The notes: a model not told the origin generated them from the letters alone. A stretch of 64,000 nucleotides of DNA from Rhizobium sp. BT04 (GCF_030053135.1 NZ_CP125653.1:434001-498000), one strand, 5' to 3'. Positions 1 to 9,455 are shown, counted from the first letter of the stretch. Program-made: numbers and translations.

Positions 1-783
1 GGCGGCCTGCGCCTGCGCTTCCATCTCGGCCAGCTGTTCGTCGGTGCGGGAGGGTGCGTGGTGGAACAGGGCGAAGCGTTTGGCGCCGGCCATCTTTGCC
101 AGCTCGGTGCCGTGCTGCCAGGTCGAATGGCCGAAGCCCTTGAAACGCTGCATCTCGTCTTCATTGTAGGTGCAGTCGTAGACGACGAGATCGGCGCCCT
201 GCATCATTTCCAGCGAGACCGGATCGTGGCTGCCCGGAATATGCTCGATGTCGTAGATCAGAGCGACCGAACGGCCCTGCCACTCGATGCGGTAGCCGAT
301 GGCGCCGCCTGGATGGTTCAGCATGAAGGTCTTGATCGTGATGCCCTGATAGGGCGTCAGCGCCTGACCGGGATGGAAATCGCGGAAATTCATCGTCGCC
401 TGGCAGATGTCGGTCTTGACGGGAAACCAGGGCGGGCTGATGAACTGCTCGACCATTTCCCGCGTGCTCATCTTGCCGTCGAGATGGCCCGACCAGATGT
501 TGACGTTGATCGAGGGATAATAGATCGCCTTGAAGAACGGCAGGCCGATGATGTGGTCGTAGTGGCAGTGGCTGAAGAACAGGTCGACATCGCTGACGCC
601 GTCGGCGAGCAATGATAAGCCCGCCTCGCGCAGGCCGGAGCCCGCGTCGAAGATCATCCGGTGTTTTCCGCAGCGAATTTCGATGCAGGACGTGTTACCG
701 CCGTAGCGGTCGAACTCGGGGCCGGATACGGGAATACTGCCGCGGACGCCCCAAAATTTTACCTGAAACAGTTCTGTCGTCAT
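1..783 (-). CDS. MBL-fold metallo-hydrolase (C-terminus cut by window edge)
   Basis: The protein reads from ATG 783 and stays open to base 1, so at least 261 residues are present and the C-terminus lies outside the window. The metal-binding signature HCHYDH is at about residues 72-77, with further conserved His and Asp (NHPGG, YDIEH, GHST) downstream. This matches a zinc-dependent metallo-beta-lactamase fold. Members of this fold hydrolyse phosphodiesters, thioesters or cyclic nucleotides, and the substrate cannot be read from sequence. The N-terminus (FWGVRGSIP) is typical of the cytosolic PhnP/RNase Z-like group, and no signal peptide is seen. Its upstream side faces a 500-base gap before the GntR genes. 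Family call is firm; function is unknown. Confidence 0.85.
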   Translation of the reverse strand, partial: MTTELFQVKFWGVRGSIPVSGPEFDRYGGNTSCIEIRCGKHRMIFDAGSGLREAGLSLLADGVSDVDLFFSHCHYDHIIGLPFFKAIYYPSINVNIWSGHLDGKMSTREMVEQFISPPWFPVKTDICQATMNFRDFHPGQALTPYQGITIKTFMLNHPGGAIGYRIEWQGRSVALIYDIEHIPGSHDPVSLEMMQGADLVVYDCTYNEDEMQRFKGFGHSTWQHGTELAKMAGAKRFALFHHAPSRTDEQLAEMEAQAQAA

Positions 784-1283
784 CTTTCTTCAAACCGGCC
801 TTCCCGCATCGCCATCGTAATCATAGTTTATCCCGATGCGAAGCAGCAGAATTCCACGGGTTTGCCTGTGTCCCCTTTCCTTCTCCTAACCGCTAGCGGA
901 AGAAGGAGTAGATTTTCCTAAGCAATCGGCTTTCGCTTCGGAAAGCAACCCAGTATGGTTGGTTTTCGGTAAACGGGCTGCTGGGATGGGACATTTTCCC
1001 GTAACTCATGCCTATTAGATGGTTGCGCGCGATTGAAAAAACAATTGCCGCCGTTCCATGGCCGAATCCCCTTGTGAAGCCGGTGGCAGCAAAGCTCGCT
1101 ACGACAGCCCGAAAGGCAGCGCACGCGTCGGCGCGGCGTCGGCGGATGTCTCATCCGGCTCCAATACCGGCAGAAATCGGTATCCTATGAGAAAATTATG
1201 CTCGTTCCGACAGGAATGTTTCCTTGCTTGGCGTTGCCGAAAAGCGATATATCCGAGGATATAGGAAATATACGAGACTTCTG
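784..1283. other. Intergenic region between the MBL hydrolase and the GntR pair
   Basis: Short open frames occur on both strands here, but none has a convincing ribosome site or a recognisable product. The only clear structure is the perfect inverted repeat at 1248-1263, listed separately. The region should hold the promoters of the leftward hydrolase and the rightward GntR gene. Confidence 0.5.
1248..1263. promoter_or_regulatory. Inverted repeat, candidate operator of the first GntR gene
   Basis: TATATCC and GGATATA flank a two-base spacer, a perfect 7-bp dyad ending 20 bases before the ATG at 1284. The position suits autoregulation by the FCD-type regulator that follows. That assignment is inference. 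Confidence 0.45.
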
Positions 1284-1952
1284 ATGCTGCAGCCTGTTGT
1301 GAACGAGACCATTGCCGAGAGCAGCTACAGGCGCATTCGGGCCGACATCATTTTCGGGCGGCTGTCGCCCGGACAAAAATTGAAGCTGGACAGCCTGAAG
1401 GAGTCCTACGAGACCAGCATCAGCACCCTCCGAGAGGTGCTGAACCGGCTCTCCTCCGAAGGGCTTGTCGTTGCCGAGGGGCAAAAAGGCTTCGAGGTTT
1501 CTCCGGTGTCGGTGTCCGACCTCAAGGAGACGGCGGCGATGAGACTGCTGCTCGAGACCCATGCCTTGGAGCAGTCATTCGCCTATGGAGACGTCGAATG
1601 GGAGGCGCCGCTGGTCTCGGCCCATTATAAATTGGCGCGGATGGAGCAGGTCATGGCGACCGGCGATACCAGCCGGGCTGAGGACTGGAAGCGCTACGAC
1701 TGGGAGTTCCACCAGGCCTTGATATCCGCCTGCGGCTCGAAACTGCTGATGGAAACGCACTCGGCGATCTTCGACAGATATCTCAGATATCAGATGGTTG
1801 CCTTGTCCTACCGCGGCGACGTCGCCGCCAACGAACACCAACAGCTTTTGGACGCGGCGCTGCGACGTGATGCCGAGACGGCCAAACGGGTGCTCGCCTT
1901 GCATATTCAAGGCGGGGTCGAGCATGCCTTGGCGCGCGGGACTTTGAAGTAG
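1284..1952 (+). CDS. GntR-family regulator, FCD subfamily (copy 1)
   Basis: A 222-residue transcription regulator. Residues of about 10-75 form a GntR winged helix (SYRRIRADIIFGRLSPG, then REVLNRLSSEGLV). The rest is an FCD ligand-binding domain with the usual all-helical pattern and His residues (EFHQAL, HIQGGVEH) that bind metal in many members. The ATG at 1284 is preferred over an upstream in-frame start at 1224 because the family homology begins there and the upstream dyad would otherwise be coding. It is followed after 38 bases by a close paralogue. Its neighbours suggest control of the dehydroshikimate dehydratase and transport operon, by inference. Confidence 0.88.
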   Translation: MLQPVVNETIAESSYRRIRADIIFGRLSPGQKLKLDSLKESYETSISTLREVLNRLSSEGLVVAEGQKGFEVSPVSVSDLKETAAMRLLLETHALEQSFAYGDVEWEAPLVSAHYKLARMEQVMATGDTSRAEDWKRYDWEFHQALISACGSKLLMETHSAIFDRYLRYQMVALSYRGDVAANEHQQLLDAALRRDAETAKRVLALHIQGGVEHALARGTLK

Positions 1953-1990
1953 CACCACAGAGAATGCATCTCGGCAAACCAGGGAACGCC

Positions 1991-2665
1991 ATGCTCAAAC
2001 AAGTCCATGACCCGGCTGAAACAGTCAGCGACGTCGTTTTCCGGCAGATCCGCGAGGACATTATTTCCGGGATTTTGCCGCCGGGGGCCAAGATCAAGCT
2101 GGAGCAGGCCAAGGAGCGCTACTCGATCGGCATTTCGTCGCTGCGCGAAATTCTGAGCCGGCTGACCACGGAGAACCTCGTCGTCGCCGAAGGGCAGCGT
2201 GGTTTCGAAGTCAGCCCGGCTTCGCGGCGGGAGCTGCTGGAGCTTGCCGACCTGAGGATCGTTCTCGAAACGCATGCGATCGGCCTTGCCTTCGCGGCGG
2301 GAAATCTCGAATGGGAAGGGCGCATCGTCGCTGCCCATCACCGGCTGGCTGCCGCCGAGCGCAAGCTGCTGGCGGGCGACGTCTCGCGCACAGTCGACTG
2401 GGTCCGCTACGATTGGGAGTTCCATCAGGCGATCGTCTCGGCCTGCAATTCGGCGACGCTGATGGCGACGCTGTCCTCCGTCTTCGACCGCTTTCTGCGG
2501 TATCACATGCTGGCCGAAAGCTTTCGCGGCAAGCCTGTCGTCGACGACCACAGGCTTTTGTTCGAGCTGTCCATTCGCCGTGACGTCGCGGGCGCGACCG
2601 AGGTGGTCAGAAGGCACGTTCAAAGCGGCGTCGAACATGTCCTCAAAAGCGGCCGAATTCTTTAG
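1991..2665 (+). CDS. GntR-family regulator, FCD subfamily (copy 2)
   Basis: A 224-residue paralogue of the preceding gene. The two share long identical stretches, such as LVVAEGQ, GFEVSP and RYDWEFHQA, so this is a tandem duplication that has diverged. A winged-helix DNA-binding domain is followed by an FCD domain. The ATG at 1991 has an AGGGA ribosome site just upstream; an in-frame ATG at 1964 is a less likely start. The gene faces quiC tail to tail with only 9 bases between stop codons. Two paralogous sensors side by side may respond to different intermediates of the same pathway, but this is inference. Confidence 0.88.
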   Translation: MLKQVHDPAETVSDVVFRQIREDIISGILPPGAKIKLEQAKERYSIGISSLREILSRLTTENLVVAEGQRGFEVSPASRRELLELADLRIVLETHAIGLAFAAGNLEWEGRIVAAHHRLAAAERKLLAGDVSRTVDWVRYDWEFHQAIVSACNSATLMATLSSVFDRFLRYHMLAESFRGKPVVDDHRLLFELSIRRDVAGATEVVRRHVQSGVEHVLKSGRIL

Positions 2666-2674
2666 AAACAGAGT

Positions 2675-4570
2675 TCAATAGCCGTCCTTGGGAATGCCTT
2701 CCGGACGCATCTGCCTTTTCAGCGCGGCGATCCGGAAAATCGCATTCGGCGCGCCATATCCGCGATAGCCGCGCCGCTCGACGATCTCGAAAAAGAACCC
2801 CTCTCCATATGTGCCGCTGTAGAGCTGGAAATATTCGCCATGCTCGTCGCGGTCATAGAGGATGTTCTCCGCTTTCAGCCGCTCGGCCAGGACGGGATCG
2901 AGCCCGAAGCGTGCTTCGACGTCGTCGTAGTAGTTCGGCGAGATGTGCAGGGGCCTGAAACCGCAGGCCCGAAGTTTTTCAGAGGTTGCAAAGATGTCAT
3001 CGGTTGAAAATGCCAGGTGCTGGATACCGGCCCCGAACTTCTCGGCAATGAAATGTCCGGCCAGGGTGCGGCGATTTTCGGCGCCGTTCATGGTGATGCG
3101 CAGCGCCCCCGACCGATTCTCGACGACTTGACTGCGCACCACCCCGGCTGGATCGATGATGTCGACCATCGGCGTCTTATGCGTCTCGAAGATCGACGTG
3201 TAGAACAGAAGCCAGGTGAGCATTTCATCGTAGCCCACCGTCTGGGCGACATGATCGACGCGCAGAAGACCGGCGGACGCCGTGTCGGTCTGGTCGGCGA
3301 CCGGCCGGAAGTCGATTTCGGAAAAGCGGCCCAAGGCGCTCTTGTCGTCGATGAGATAGACGATGCCGCCACCCACACCCCGAATCGCCGGCAGCTCAAG
3401 CTCACCCTCCGCGACAGGCTGGACGAAGGGCTCGGCATCCAGGGTAAGGGCGCGTGCATATGCTTTTGCCGCATCGTCGACGACGAGTGCCATGGCATAG
3501 GCAAACGTGCCGTGAACGGCATAGGCGGCGTTGGCGAACCCTGCCTGATCGACATTGACGAGGATCCGGATCTCGCCCTGCTCGAACAGAGAGACTTTCT
3601 TCGTGCGGTGGACGGCGGTCTGTTTGAATCCGAGGGTGCGCAGCAATGCCACCAGCTCGACTTCATCCTGTTCGTCGGTGGCAAACTCGACGAAGCCGAC
3701 ACCTTCGACGGCGGCTCGTTCCGGCATCGCCGCCCCAGCCATGCTCTCGGTGCCGAGATGGCGCCGCACCTGATCGCCGAGATAGATCAGCGAACGGTGG
3801 CCATCGGCGGCGATCGCACGCGACAAACCGCCTCGAAACTGGTCGTTGAAAATCTCCAGGGAGAAATACCCGTCGTAACCTGTGGCCGCGACGGCTTCGG
3901 TGAACGCCGTGACGGGAAGGTCGCCTTCGCCCGGCATGTTCCGGAAGTGGCGGCTCCAATAGAGCAGGTCCATGTCGATATCAGGCGCATCGGCAAGCTG
4001 GACGATGAAGATCTTCTCTTTGGGAATCGAGCGGATGGAATTGACGTCGATCTTGCGTGACAAAGTGTGGAAGCTGTCGAGGATAAGGCCGACATTCGGA
4101 TGATCGGCGCGCCGCACGATCTCCCAGGCGTCGCGGTGGTCGCTGATATGGCGACCCCAGGCGAGCGCCTCGTAGCCGACGCGCAGTCCACGCCGGGCGG
4201 CACGCTCGCCGAGTTCCCGGAAATCTGCCGCTGCCCGATCGATACCGCCGATGGCTGCCGGCGAGACATTGGAGCAGACGAGCACCAGATCCGTTCCAAG
4301 CTGCTGCATCACGTCGAACTTTCGTTCGGCGCGATCAAAGGTGCGGCTTCGCAGCGGCTCCGGCATGCCCTCGAAATCACGAAATGGCTGAAACAGGGTG
4401 ATCTCCAGACCATGGTCGCGGACGAGTTTTCCGACATCGGCCGGGCTTCCGTCAAACGCCAGGAAATCATTTTCGAAGATCTCGACGCCGTCGAAGCCGG
4501 CTCGGGCGATCGCCTCGAGCTTTTCCGGGAGTTCGCCGCTGATCGTCACAGTCGCAATCGAGGTCTTCAT
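2675..4570 (-). CDS. quiC: 3-dehydroshikimate dehydratase, two-domain QuiC type
   Basis: A 631-residue protein. Residues of about 1-280 are an AP-endonuclease/xylose-isomerase-like TIM barrel, and about 300-620 is a vicinal-oxygen-chelate domain like 4-hydroxyphenylpyruvate dioxygenase. This fusion is the bacterial QuiC1 type, which dehydrates 3-dehydroshikimate to protocatechuate. Residues that line up with its metal ligands are visible: Glu134 (GYEAL), Asp165 (LILDSFH), Gln191 (IVQLAD) and Glu239 (SLEIF). The C-terminal domain keeps its own candidate iron ligands (VDHVAQ, QHLAF, FFEIVE). The start at 4570 begins MKTSIATV, and the upstream extension has no support. The product feeds the pca genes about 5 kb downstream. 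Confidence 0.9.
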   Translation of the reverse strand: MKTSIATVTISGELPEKLEAIARAGFDGVEIFENDFLAFDGSPADVGKLVRDHGLEITLFQPFRDFEGMPEPLRSRTFDRAERKFDVMQQLGTDLVLVCSNVSPAAIGGIDRAAADFRELGERAARRGLRVGYEALAWGRHISDHRDAWEIVRRADHPNVGLILDSFHTLSRKIDVNSIRSIPKEKIFIVQLADAPDIDMDLLYWSRHFRNMPGEGDLPVTAFTEAVAATGYDGYFSLEIFNDQFRGGLSRAIAADGHRSLIYLGDQVRRHLGTESMAGAAMPERAAVEGVGFVEFATDEQDEVELVALLRTLGFKQTAVHRTKKVSLFEQGEIRILVNVDQAGFANAAYAVHGTFAYAMALVVDDAAKAYARALTLDAEPFVQPVAEGELELPAIRGVGGGIVYLIDDKSALGRFSEIDFRPVADQTDTASAGLLRVDHVAQTVGYDEMLTWLLFYTSIFETHKTPMVDIIDPAGVVRSQVVENRSGALRITMNGAENRRTLAGHFIAEKFGAGIQHLAFSTDDIFATSEKLRACGFRPLHISPNYYDDVEARFGLDPVLAERLKAENILYDRDEHGEYFQLYSGTYGEGFFFEIVERRGYRGYGAPNAIFRIAALKRQMRPEGIPKDGY

Positions 4571-4790
4571 ATCAAAGCCCTTTCGGTATCCACACCGCAA
4601 ACCACGGGAACATCGTCTCACTTATTATTACAAATGTCGTGAGAAATTAAAATAGCTCGGCGTATCATAAATTCTCAGATGATTTTGAAAAACTATGTTG
4701 ATTTGGCCGACCTTCTCTGGCAATCATGTCTCCACAGTCAAAGGTGAGGTGGCTGTCCGGTCCATCGACCGTCAAAGGAGGAGGAATTCC

Positions 4791-5621
4791 ATGTTCAAAT
4801 CTATGCTAACGCGCCGCAATGCGATGCTCGGAGCCGCAGCCCTGGTGGCTGCCGTCACTTTGGCGCAACCGGCCGCCGCCGTGACGCCTGATGAAATCAA
4901 GGCTCGCGGCAAAATCATCGTCGGAATTCAGGGTGACAATCCGCCTTGGGGCTTTGTGACCAGCGGCGGCAAGCAGGACGGCCTCGACGCCGACATCGCA
5001 ACGCTGTTCGCCAAAGAATTGGGTGTTTCCGTCGAATTCGTACCGCTTGAAGTCAACAACCGCATTCCGGCACTCACGGCCGGCCGCGTCGACGTTCTCT
5101 TCGCGACGATGGCCATGCTGCCGGATCGCGCCAAGGCCGTGCAGTTCAGCAAGCCCTATGTTGCCAATGCCATCGTTCTGATCGGCCCCAAATCGGCTGA
5201 GATCAAGACGAATGCCGATATGGCCAAGTTCACGGTCGGCGTCGCCAAAGGTGCCGCTCAGGACACGCAGGTCACCAAGAACGCGCCGGCGAACACCACC
5301 ATCCGGCGTTATGACGGCGACGCCGCCAGCGTCCAGGCTCTCGTTTCCGGCCAGGTCGATACGCTAGGCGGCAACATCTTCTATATGGACCGGGTCGAGA
5401 AGGCGCGTCCGGGCGAATTCGAAAACAAGCTCGAATTCCAGAAGCTCTACAACGGTGCCTGCACGCGTCTCGGCGAGAAGGAAATCAATGCGGCGCTGAA
5501 TAGCTTCATCGACAAGATCAAGGCAAATGGCGAGCTCAAGAAAGTCTACGACAAGTGGATGAAGGTCCCGGTGCCGGAATTCCCGGAAACGCTGGAAGGC
5601 ATTCCCTTCGCGGCGCACTGA
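4791..5621 (+). CDS. ABC transporter substrate-binding protein, polar-amino-acid (PAAT) type
   Basis: A 276-residue periplasmic binding protein of the SBP_bac_3 family. A signal peptide covers about residues 1-30, with an n-region TRRN, a hydrophobic core and AAA at the cleavage site. The mature part begins VTPDEIKARGKIIVGIQGDNPPWG, typical of polar-amino-acid binding proteins, and retains the RVDVLFATM and FSKPY blocks. The ATG at 4791 follows a very strong AAAGGAGGAGG site. It starts a run of aroQ, two permeases and an ATPase, so it is the receptor of that transporter. Context with shikimate-pathway-like catabolic enzymes suggests a cyclohexane-carboxylate or an amino derivative as ligand rather than a normal amino acid. 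This is inference. Confidence 0.9.
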   Translation: MFKSMLTRRNAMLGAAALVAAVTLAQPAAAVTPDEIKARGKIIVGIQGDNPPWGFVTSGGKQDGLDADIATLFAKELGVSVEFVPLEVNNRIPALTAGRVDVLFATMAMLPDRAKAVQFSKPYVANAIVLIGPKSAEIKTNADMAKFTVGVAKGAAQDTQVTKNAPANTTIRRYDGDAASVQALVSGQVDTLGGNIFYMDRVEKARPGEFENKLEFQKLYNGACTRLGEKEINAALNSFIDKIKANGELKKVYDKWMKVPVPEFPETLEGIPFAAH

Positions 5622-5633
5622 CATCGTTTCTTC

Positions 5634-5663
5634 CGTCATCCTCGGGACAGCCCGAGGATGACG
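5634..5663. repeat. 13-bp palindrome after the binding-protein gene
   Basis: CGTCATCCTCGGG and its exact reverse complement flank a four-base loop (acag). This palindrome resembles a dispersed REP-like element that I recall as common in alphaproteobacterial genomes. It lies 12 bases after the binding-protein stop and before aroQ, with no T-run. It probably stabilises the upstream transcript rather than stopping transcription fully. Confidence 0.7.
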
Positions 5664-5762
5664 TCGGGAGGGGCGTGAGCGTCTCGCCGAACAAGACGGG
5701 CATGCCGATGCCCGTCAACGCAATCGCTATGCTTAAGGCTACGCCCGTTTGAGGTGCGCGAC

Positions 5763-6212
5763 ATGACCAGAACCATCTTTGTGCTCAACGGACCGAACCT
5801 CAACCTGCTCGGTGAGCGCGAGCCCGCCATCTACGGCTCGGCGACGCTGGCCGATATCAGGGACAATTGCCTCGCAAAGGCGGAGAGCCTTGGCTTTGCC
5901 ATCGACTTCCGCCAGACCAATTTCGAGGGCGAGCTGGTGGAAAGTGTGCATCAGGCCCGCAAAGCGGCCTGCGGCATCATCATCAATCCGGCCGGCTATA
6001 CCTTCACCTCGATCGCTCTTCTCGATGCGCTGAAAACCTTCGATCCGCCGAAGATCGAGCTGCATATTTCCAACGTGCATGCCCGCGAGGAGATCTATCA
6101 CAAATCCCTCGTCTCGCGCGTCGCCACCGCCATCATGATCGGCTTCGGCCCCCGCGGTTATGAACTCGCCATAGAAGCAATGGCCGGCATGGTGGGAGCA
6201 GCGAAGGCATGA
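5763..6212 (+). CDS. aroQ: Type II 3-dehydroquinate dehydratase homologue with altered active site
   Basis: A 149-residue flavodoxin-like type II dehydroquinase, which would convert 3-dehydroquinate to 3-dehydroshikimate. Family landmarks are clear: NGPNLNLLG, Arg19, catalytic Tyr24, Asn75, Asp88, and HISNVHARE with His101. Two residues that contact the substrate in the Mycobacterium tuberculosis enzyme differ: the His81 position is Phe (YTFTS) and the Arg112 position is Tyr (EEIYHKS). Arg87 is also Leu. The gene lies inside a transport operon and its stop overlaps the next start (ATGA), so it is a catabolic copy rather than the biosynthetic housekeeping one. The ATG at 5763 is chosen over GTG 5754. 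Confidence 0.85.
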   Translation: MTRTIFVLNGPNLNLLGEREPAIYGSATLADIRDNCLAKAESLGFAIDFRQTNFEGELVESVHQARKAACGIIINPAGYTFTSIALLDALKTFDPPKIELHISNVHAREEIYHKSLVSRVATAIMIGFGPRGYELAIEAMAGMVGAAKA

Positions 6213-6877
6213 ACTACAAGTTGGATTTCACCCCGGTCATAGATGGGCTGCCGAGCCTCCTGCTCGGCTGTCTCGGGACATTCTTACTTGCCATTTGCGG
6301 GATGCTGCTGGCGATCGTCATCGGAATTGGCGGGGTTGCCCTGCGTGACTCCGCATTCAAGCCGGCGCGCTGGCTGGTCATCGCCTTTGTCGAGTTGATC
6401 CGCAACACGCCGTTTCTCGTCCAGATCTTCTTCATCTACTTCGCGCTTCCGCTCACCGGCATCAGGCTCGATCCAACGCCGACGGCGATCATCGCGCTCG
6501 GCATCAATGGCGGCGCCTACGCCATCGAGATCATTCGCGGCGGCGTCCAGTCGATCCCGAAGGGGCAGATGGAAGCGGGCCTCGCCCTTGGCCTGCACAA
6601 GGCGCAGGTCTTCCGGCTGATCATCCTCAAGCCGGCATTGCGGGCGATCTATCCGTCTCTGACCAGCCAGTTCGTGCTGTTGACGCTGACCACCAGCATT
6701 GCATCGGCGATCTCGGCCTATGAGCTGACCTCGGTTTCCCAGCGGATCGAATCGGAGAGCTTCCGCAGTTTCGAGGTCTACTTCACGGTCACGGTTTTTT
6801 ATTTCGTGATTTCCTGGCTGATGATGCGCCTGTTTGCGCTGTTTTCGGCCCGCTACTTCAAATATCCGGTCAAGTAG
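6209..6877 (+). CDS. ABC transporter permease, PAAT family (first)
   Basis: A 222-residue inner-membrane permease with about five hydrophobic segments and the HisM/GlnP-type loop (EIIRGGVQSIPKGQMEAG) that docks on the ATPase. The start codon overlaps the aroQ stop by four bases, showing translational coupling. It forms a heterodimer with the next permease. The family normally imports amino acids, opines or related zwitterions; the ligand here is unknown. Confidence 0.9.
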   Translation: MNYKLDFTPVIDGLPSLLLGCLGTFLLAICGMLLAIVIGIGGVALRDSAFKPARWLVIAFVELIRNTPFLVQIFFIYFALPLTGIRLDPTPTAIIALGINGGAYAIEIIRGGVQSIPKGQMEAGLALGLHKAQVFRLIILKPALRAIYPSLTSQFVLLTLTTSIASAISAYELTSVSQRIESESFRSFEVYFTVTVFYFVISWLMMRLFALFSARYFKYPVK

Positions 6878-6887
6878 GAGGAATTCC

Positions 6888-7529
6888 ATGGGTCACGATG
6901 AGTTCGTTTTCCTCCTGATCGGCCTGAAATGGACGGTGGTCCTGTCCGCCGTCGGCTTTGTCTGCGGCTGTATTGCCGGTCTCGGCGTCGCTCTTGCCCG
7001 CGTCTCCGGCAATCCGCTGCTGGAACGCGTGACATCAGGCTACATCGCCGTCTTCCAGGGAACGCCGCTTCTGATGCAGCTTTTCGTCGTCTATTACGGC
7101 CTCGCTTTGGTGGGCTTGATGCTCGATGCCTGGGTGGCCGTCGCCATCGGACTGACGCTGCATGCCAGCGCCTATCTCGGCGAAATCTGGCGCGGATCGA
7201 TCGAAGCGGTCCCGCGCGGCCAGACGGAAGCAGCAAAGGCGTTGAGCCTCCGTTACATCTCCCGCATGAAGGACGTCATCCTGCCGCAGGCGCTGCGCAT
7301 CTCGCTGCCGGCCACGGTCGGTTTCCTCGTGCAATTGATCAAAGGCACCTCGCTGGCGTCGATCGTCGGCTTCACCGAGCTGACGCGGGCCGGCAACATC
7401 ATCTCCAATCAGATCTTCCAGCCGCTGACGGTCTTCGGCATCGTCGGCATTCTGTATTTCCTGATGTGCTGCCCGCTGACGATTCTCGGTGCGCGCCTCG
7501 AGCGAAAGTTCGCCGCCTCTGCGCGCTGA
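6888..7529 (+). CDS. ABC transporter permease, PAAT family (second)
   Basis: A 213-residue permease paralogous to the previous one, with the EAA-type loop [21 protein letters not shown]. The ATG at 6888 is preceded by GTAGGAGGAATTCC, a strong ribosome site that overlaps the stop of the upstream permease. Hydrophobic segments span most of the length. It completes the membrane channel of the transporter encoded by this operon. Confidence 0.9.
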   Translation: MGHDEFVFLLIGLKWTVVLSAVGFVCGCIAGLGVALARVSGNPLLERVTSGYIAVFQGTPLLMQLFVVYYGLALVGLMLDAWVAVAIGLTLHASAYLGEIWRGSIEAVPRGQTEAAKALSLRYISRMKDVILPQALRISLPATVGFLVQLIKGTSLASIVGFTELTRAGNIISNQIFQPLTVFGIVGILYFLMCCPLTILGARLERKFAASAR

Positions 7530-7584
7530 TCCGCATCCCTTGTTCTTCGATGCGGCCTTGGCCGCCAATCCTGGAGTTCCACCG

Positions 7585-8349
<765 letters not shown>

Positions 8350-8401
8350 GCCGTTTCAACGCCGATCAACCATCAAATCTCGCCCATTATCGGAGCCGAT
8401 C

Positions 8402-8572
8402 ATGAAGCCGCTGGAAATTGCAGTCATGGGAGCCGGCCTGATCGGCAGACGCGATGCCACGCCTCTCGTCAGCGGGCGAGAGGGTCTCGCCACCCTCAGG
8501 GTCGTCGAAGCGATGAAGAGATCTGCAAGTGCGGGGAAGATGATCCACCTCTCTGAAAGTCTAGCCACATGA
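8402..8572 (+). pseudogene. Internally deleted Gfo/Idh/MocA-family oxidoreductase relic
   Basis: The 56-codon frame joins two ends of a much longer enzyme. The first 16 or so residues (LEIAVMGAGLIGRR) are the start of the Rossmann fold, and the rest (PLVSGREGLATLRVVEAMKRSA) is the usual C-terminus of Gfo/Idh/MocA dehydrogenases, which are normally about 330-350 residues long. The middle is missing, with the junction near 8448-8460, and the frame is kept. The stop overlaps the next start as ATGA, so the remnant may still serve translational coupling. The intact enzyme would have been an NAD(P)-dependent dehydrogenase of this pathway. Confidence 0.75.
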
Positions 8573-9399
8573 TCACCGGGACGACCAAACTCATCGCCCA
8601 TCTCGGCTATCCCACCGAGTCCTTCAAGGCGCCTCTGATCTACAATCCGTATTTCGAAGAGACCGGGATTGACGCGGTCGTCGTGCCGATGGGCTGCAGG
8701 CCGGAGGATTATCCCGCCTTCTTGAAGCTTTGTTTCCGGCTCTCCAATATTCACGGCGCGCTGATCACGATGCCGCACAAGATTTCGACGATGGCGCTGC
8801 TCGACCAAGCATCGACCAACGCCAAAGTCGCGGGTTCGTGCAATGCGGTGCGTCTCGGTTCGGACGGCAGGCTGATCGGCGATATGTTCGACGGCGAGGG
8901 CTTCGTTCGCGGCGTTCTGCGCAAGGGCAAGAAGGTCGAAGGCGCTCACGCGCTCGTCGTTGGTGCCGGCGGTGTCGGCTCGGCGATCGCCGCGTCGCTG
9001 GCGCAGGCTGGTGTAGCCCATCTGGCGATCTTCGACGCCAATGCGACGACCGCGACCGCGCTGCTCGACCGGCTGAAGACATATTATCCGCAGCTGAAGG
9101 TCACGATCGGCTCTGTCGATCCGGCCGGTTTCGACATTGTCGTCAACGCCACACCGCTTGGCATGCGGCGGAACGATCCTCTGCCCATCGACGTCGAGCG
9201 CATTTCCCCATCGACCTTTGTCGGCGAAGTCGTGATGAGCAGGGAGATCACCCCTTTTCTCGAAGCCGTGCGGGCTCGGGGCTGCGCCTTTCAAGTCGGC
9301 ACGGATATGTTGTTCGAACAAATCCCGGCCTATCTCGAATTCTTCGAATTCCCGACAACGACGGCCGACAATTTGCGTGCAATCGCCAAGCTCGGGTAA
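8569..9399 (+). CDS. Shikimate dehydrogenase homologue (catabolic type)
   Basis: A 276-residue AroE-like enzyme. The N-terminal substrate domain carries the catalytic lysine in MPHK (Lys71) and the Asp of FDGEGF (Asp108). A Rossmann nucleotide-binding motif, GAGGVG, is at about residues 132-137. The usual shikimate-binding S-x-S near the N-terminus (typically HSxSP) reads ESFKAP here, so one serine contact is lost. It likely oxidises quinate or shikimate, or a relative, to the 3-keto compound that AroQ and QuiC then process. It is last in the transporter operon and translationally coupled to the relic upstream. Exact substrate and cofactor are uncertain. Confidence 0.82.
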   Translation: MITGTTKLIAHLGYPTESFKAPLIYNPYFEETGIDAVVVPMGCRPEDYPAFLKLCFRLSNIHGALITMPHKISTMALLDQASTNAKVAGSCNAVRLGSDGRLIGDMFDGEGFVRGVLRKGKKVEGAHALVVGAGGVGSAIAASLAQAGVAHLAIFDANATTATALLDRLKTYYPQLKVTIGSVDPAGFDIVVNATPLGMRRNDPLPIDVERISPSTFVGEVVMSREITPFLEAVRARGCAFQVGTDMLFEQIPAYLEFFEFPTTTADNLRAIAKLG

Positions 9400-9455
9400 T
9401 GCTCGTATCGCCCGAAGTAAAAGCGCCCGGAGCGGATCTGAAAGATTGCGACGCT

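Noticed and set aside
3017..4060. Plus-strand frame of 347 codons opposite quiC
   Set aside because: It is antisense to a protein with clear metal ligands and shows no recognisable fold.
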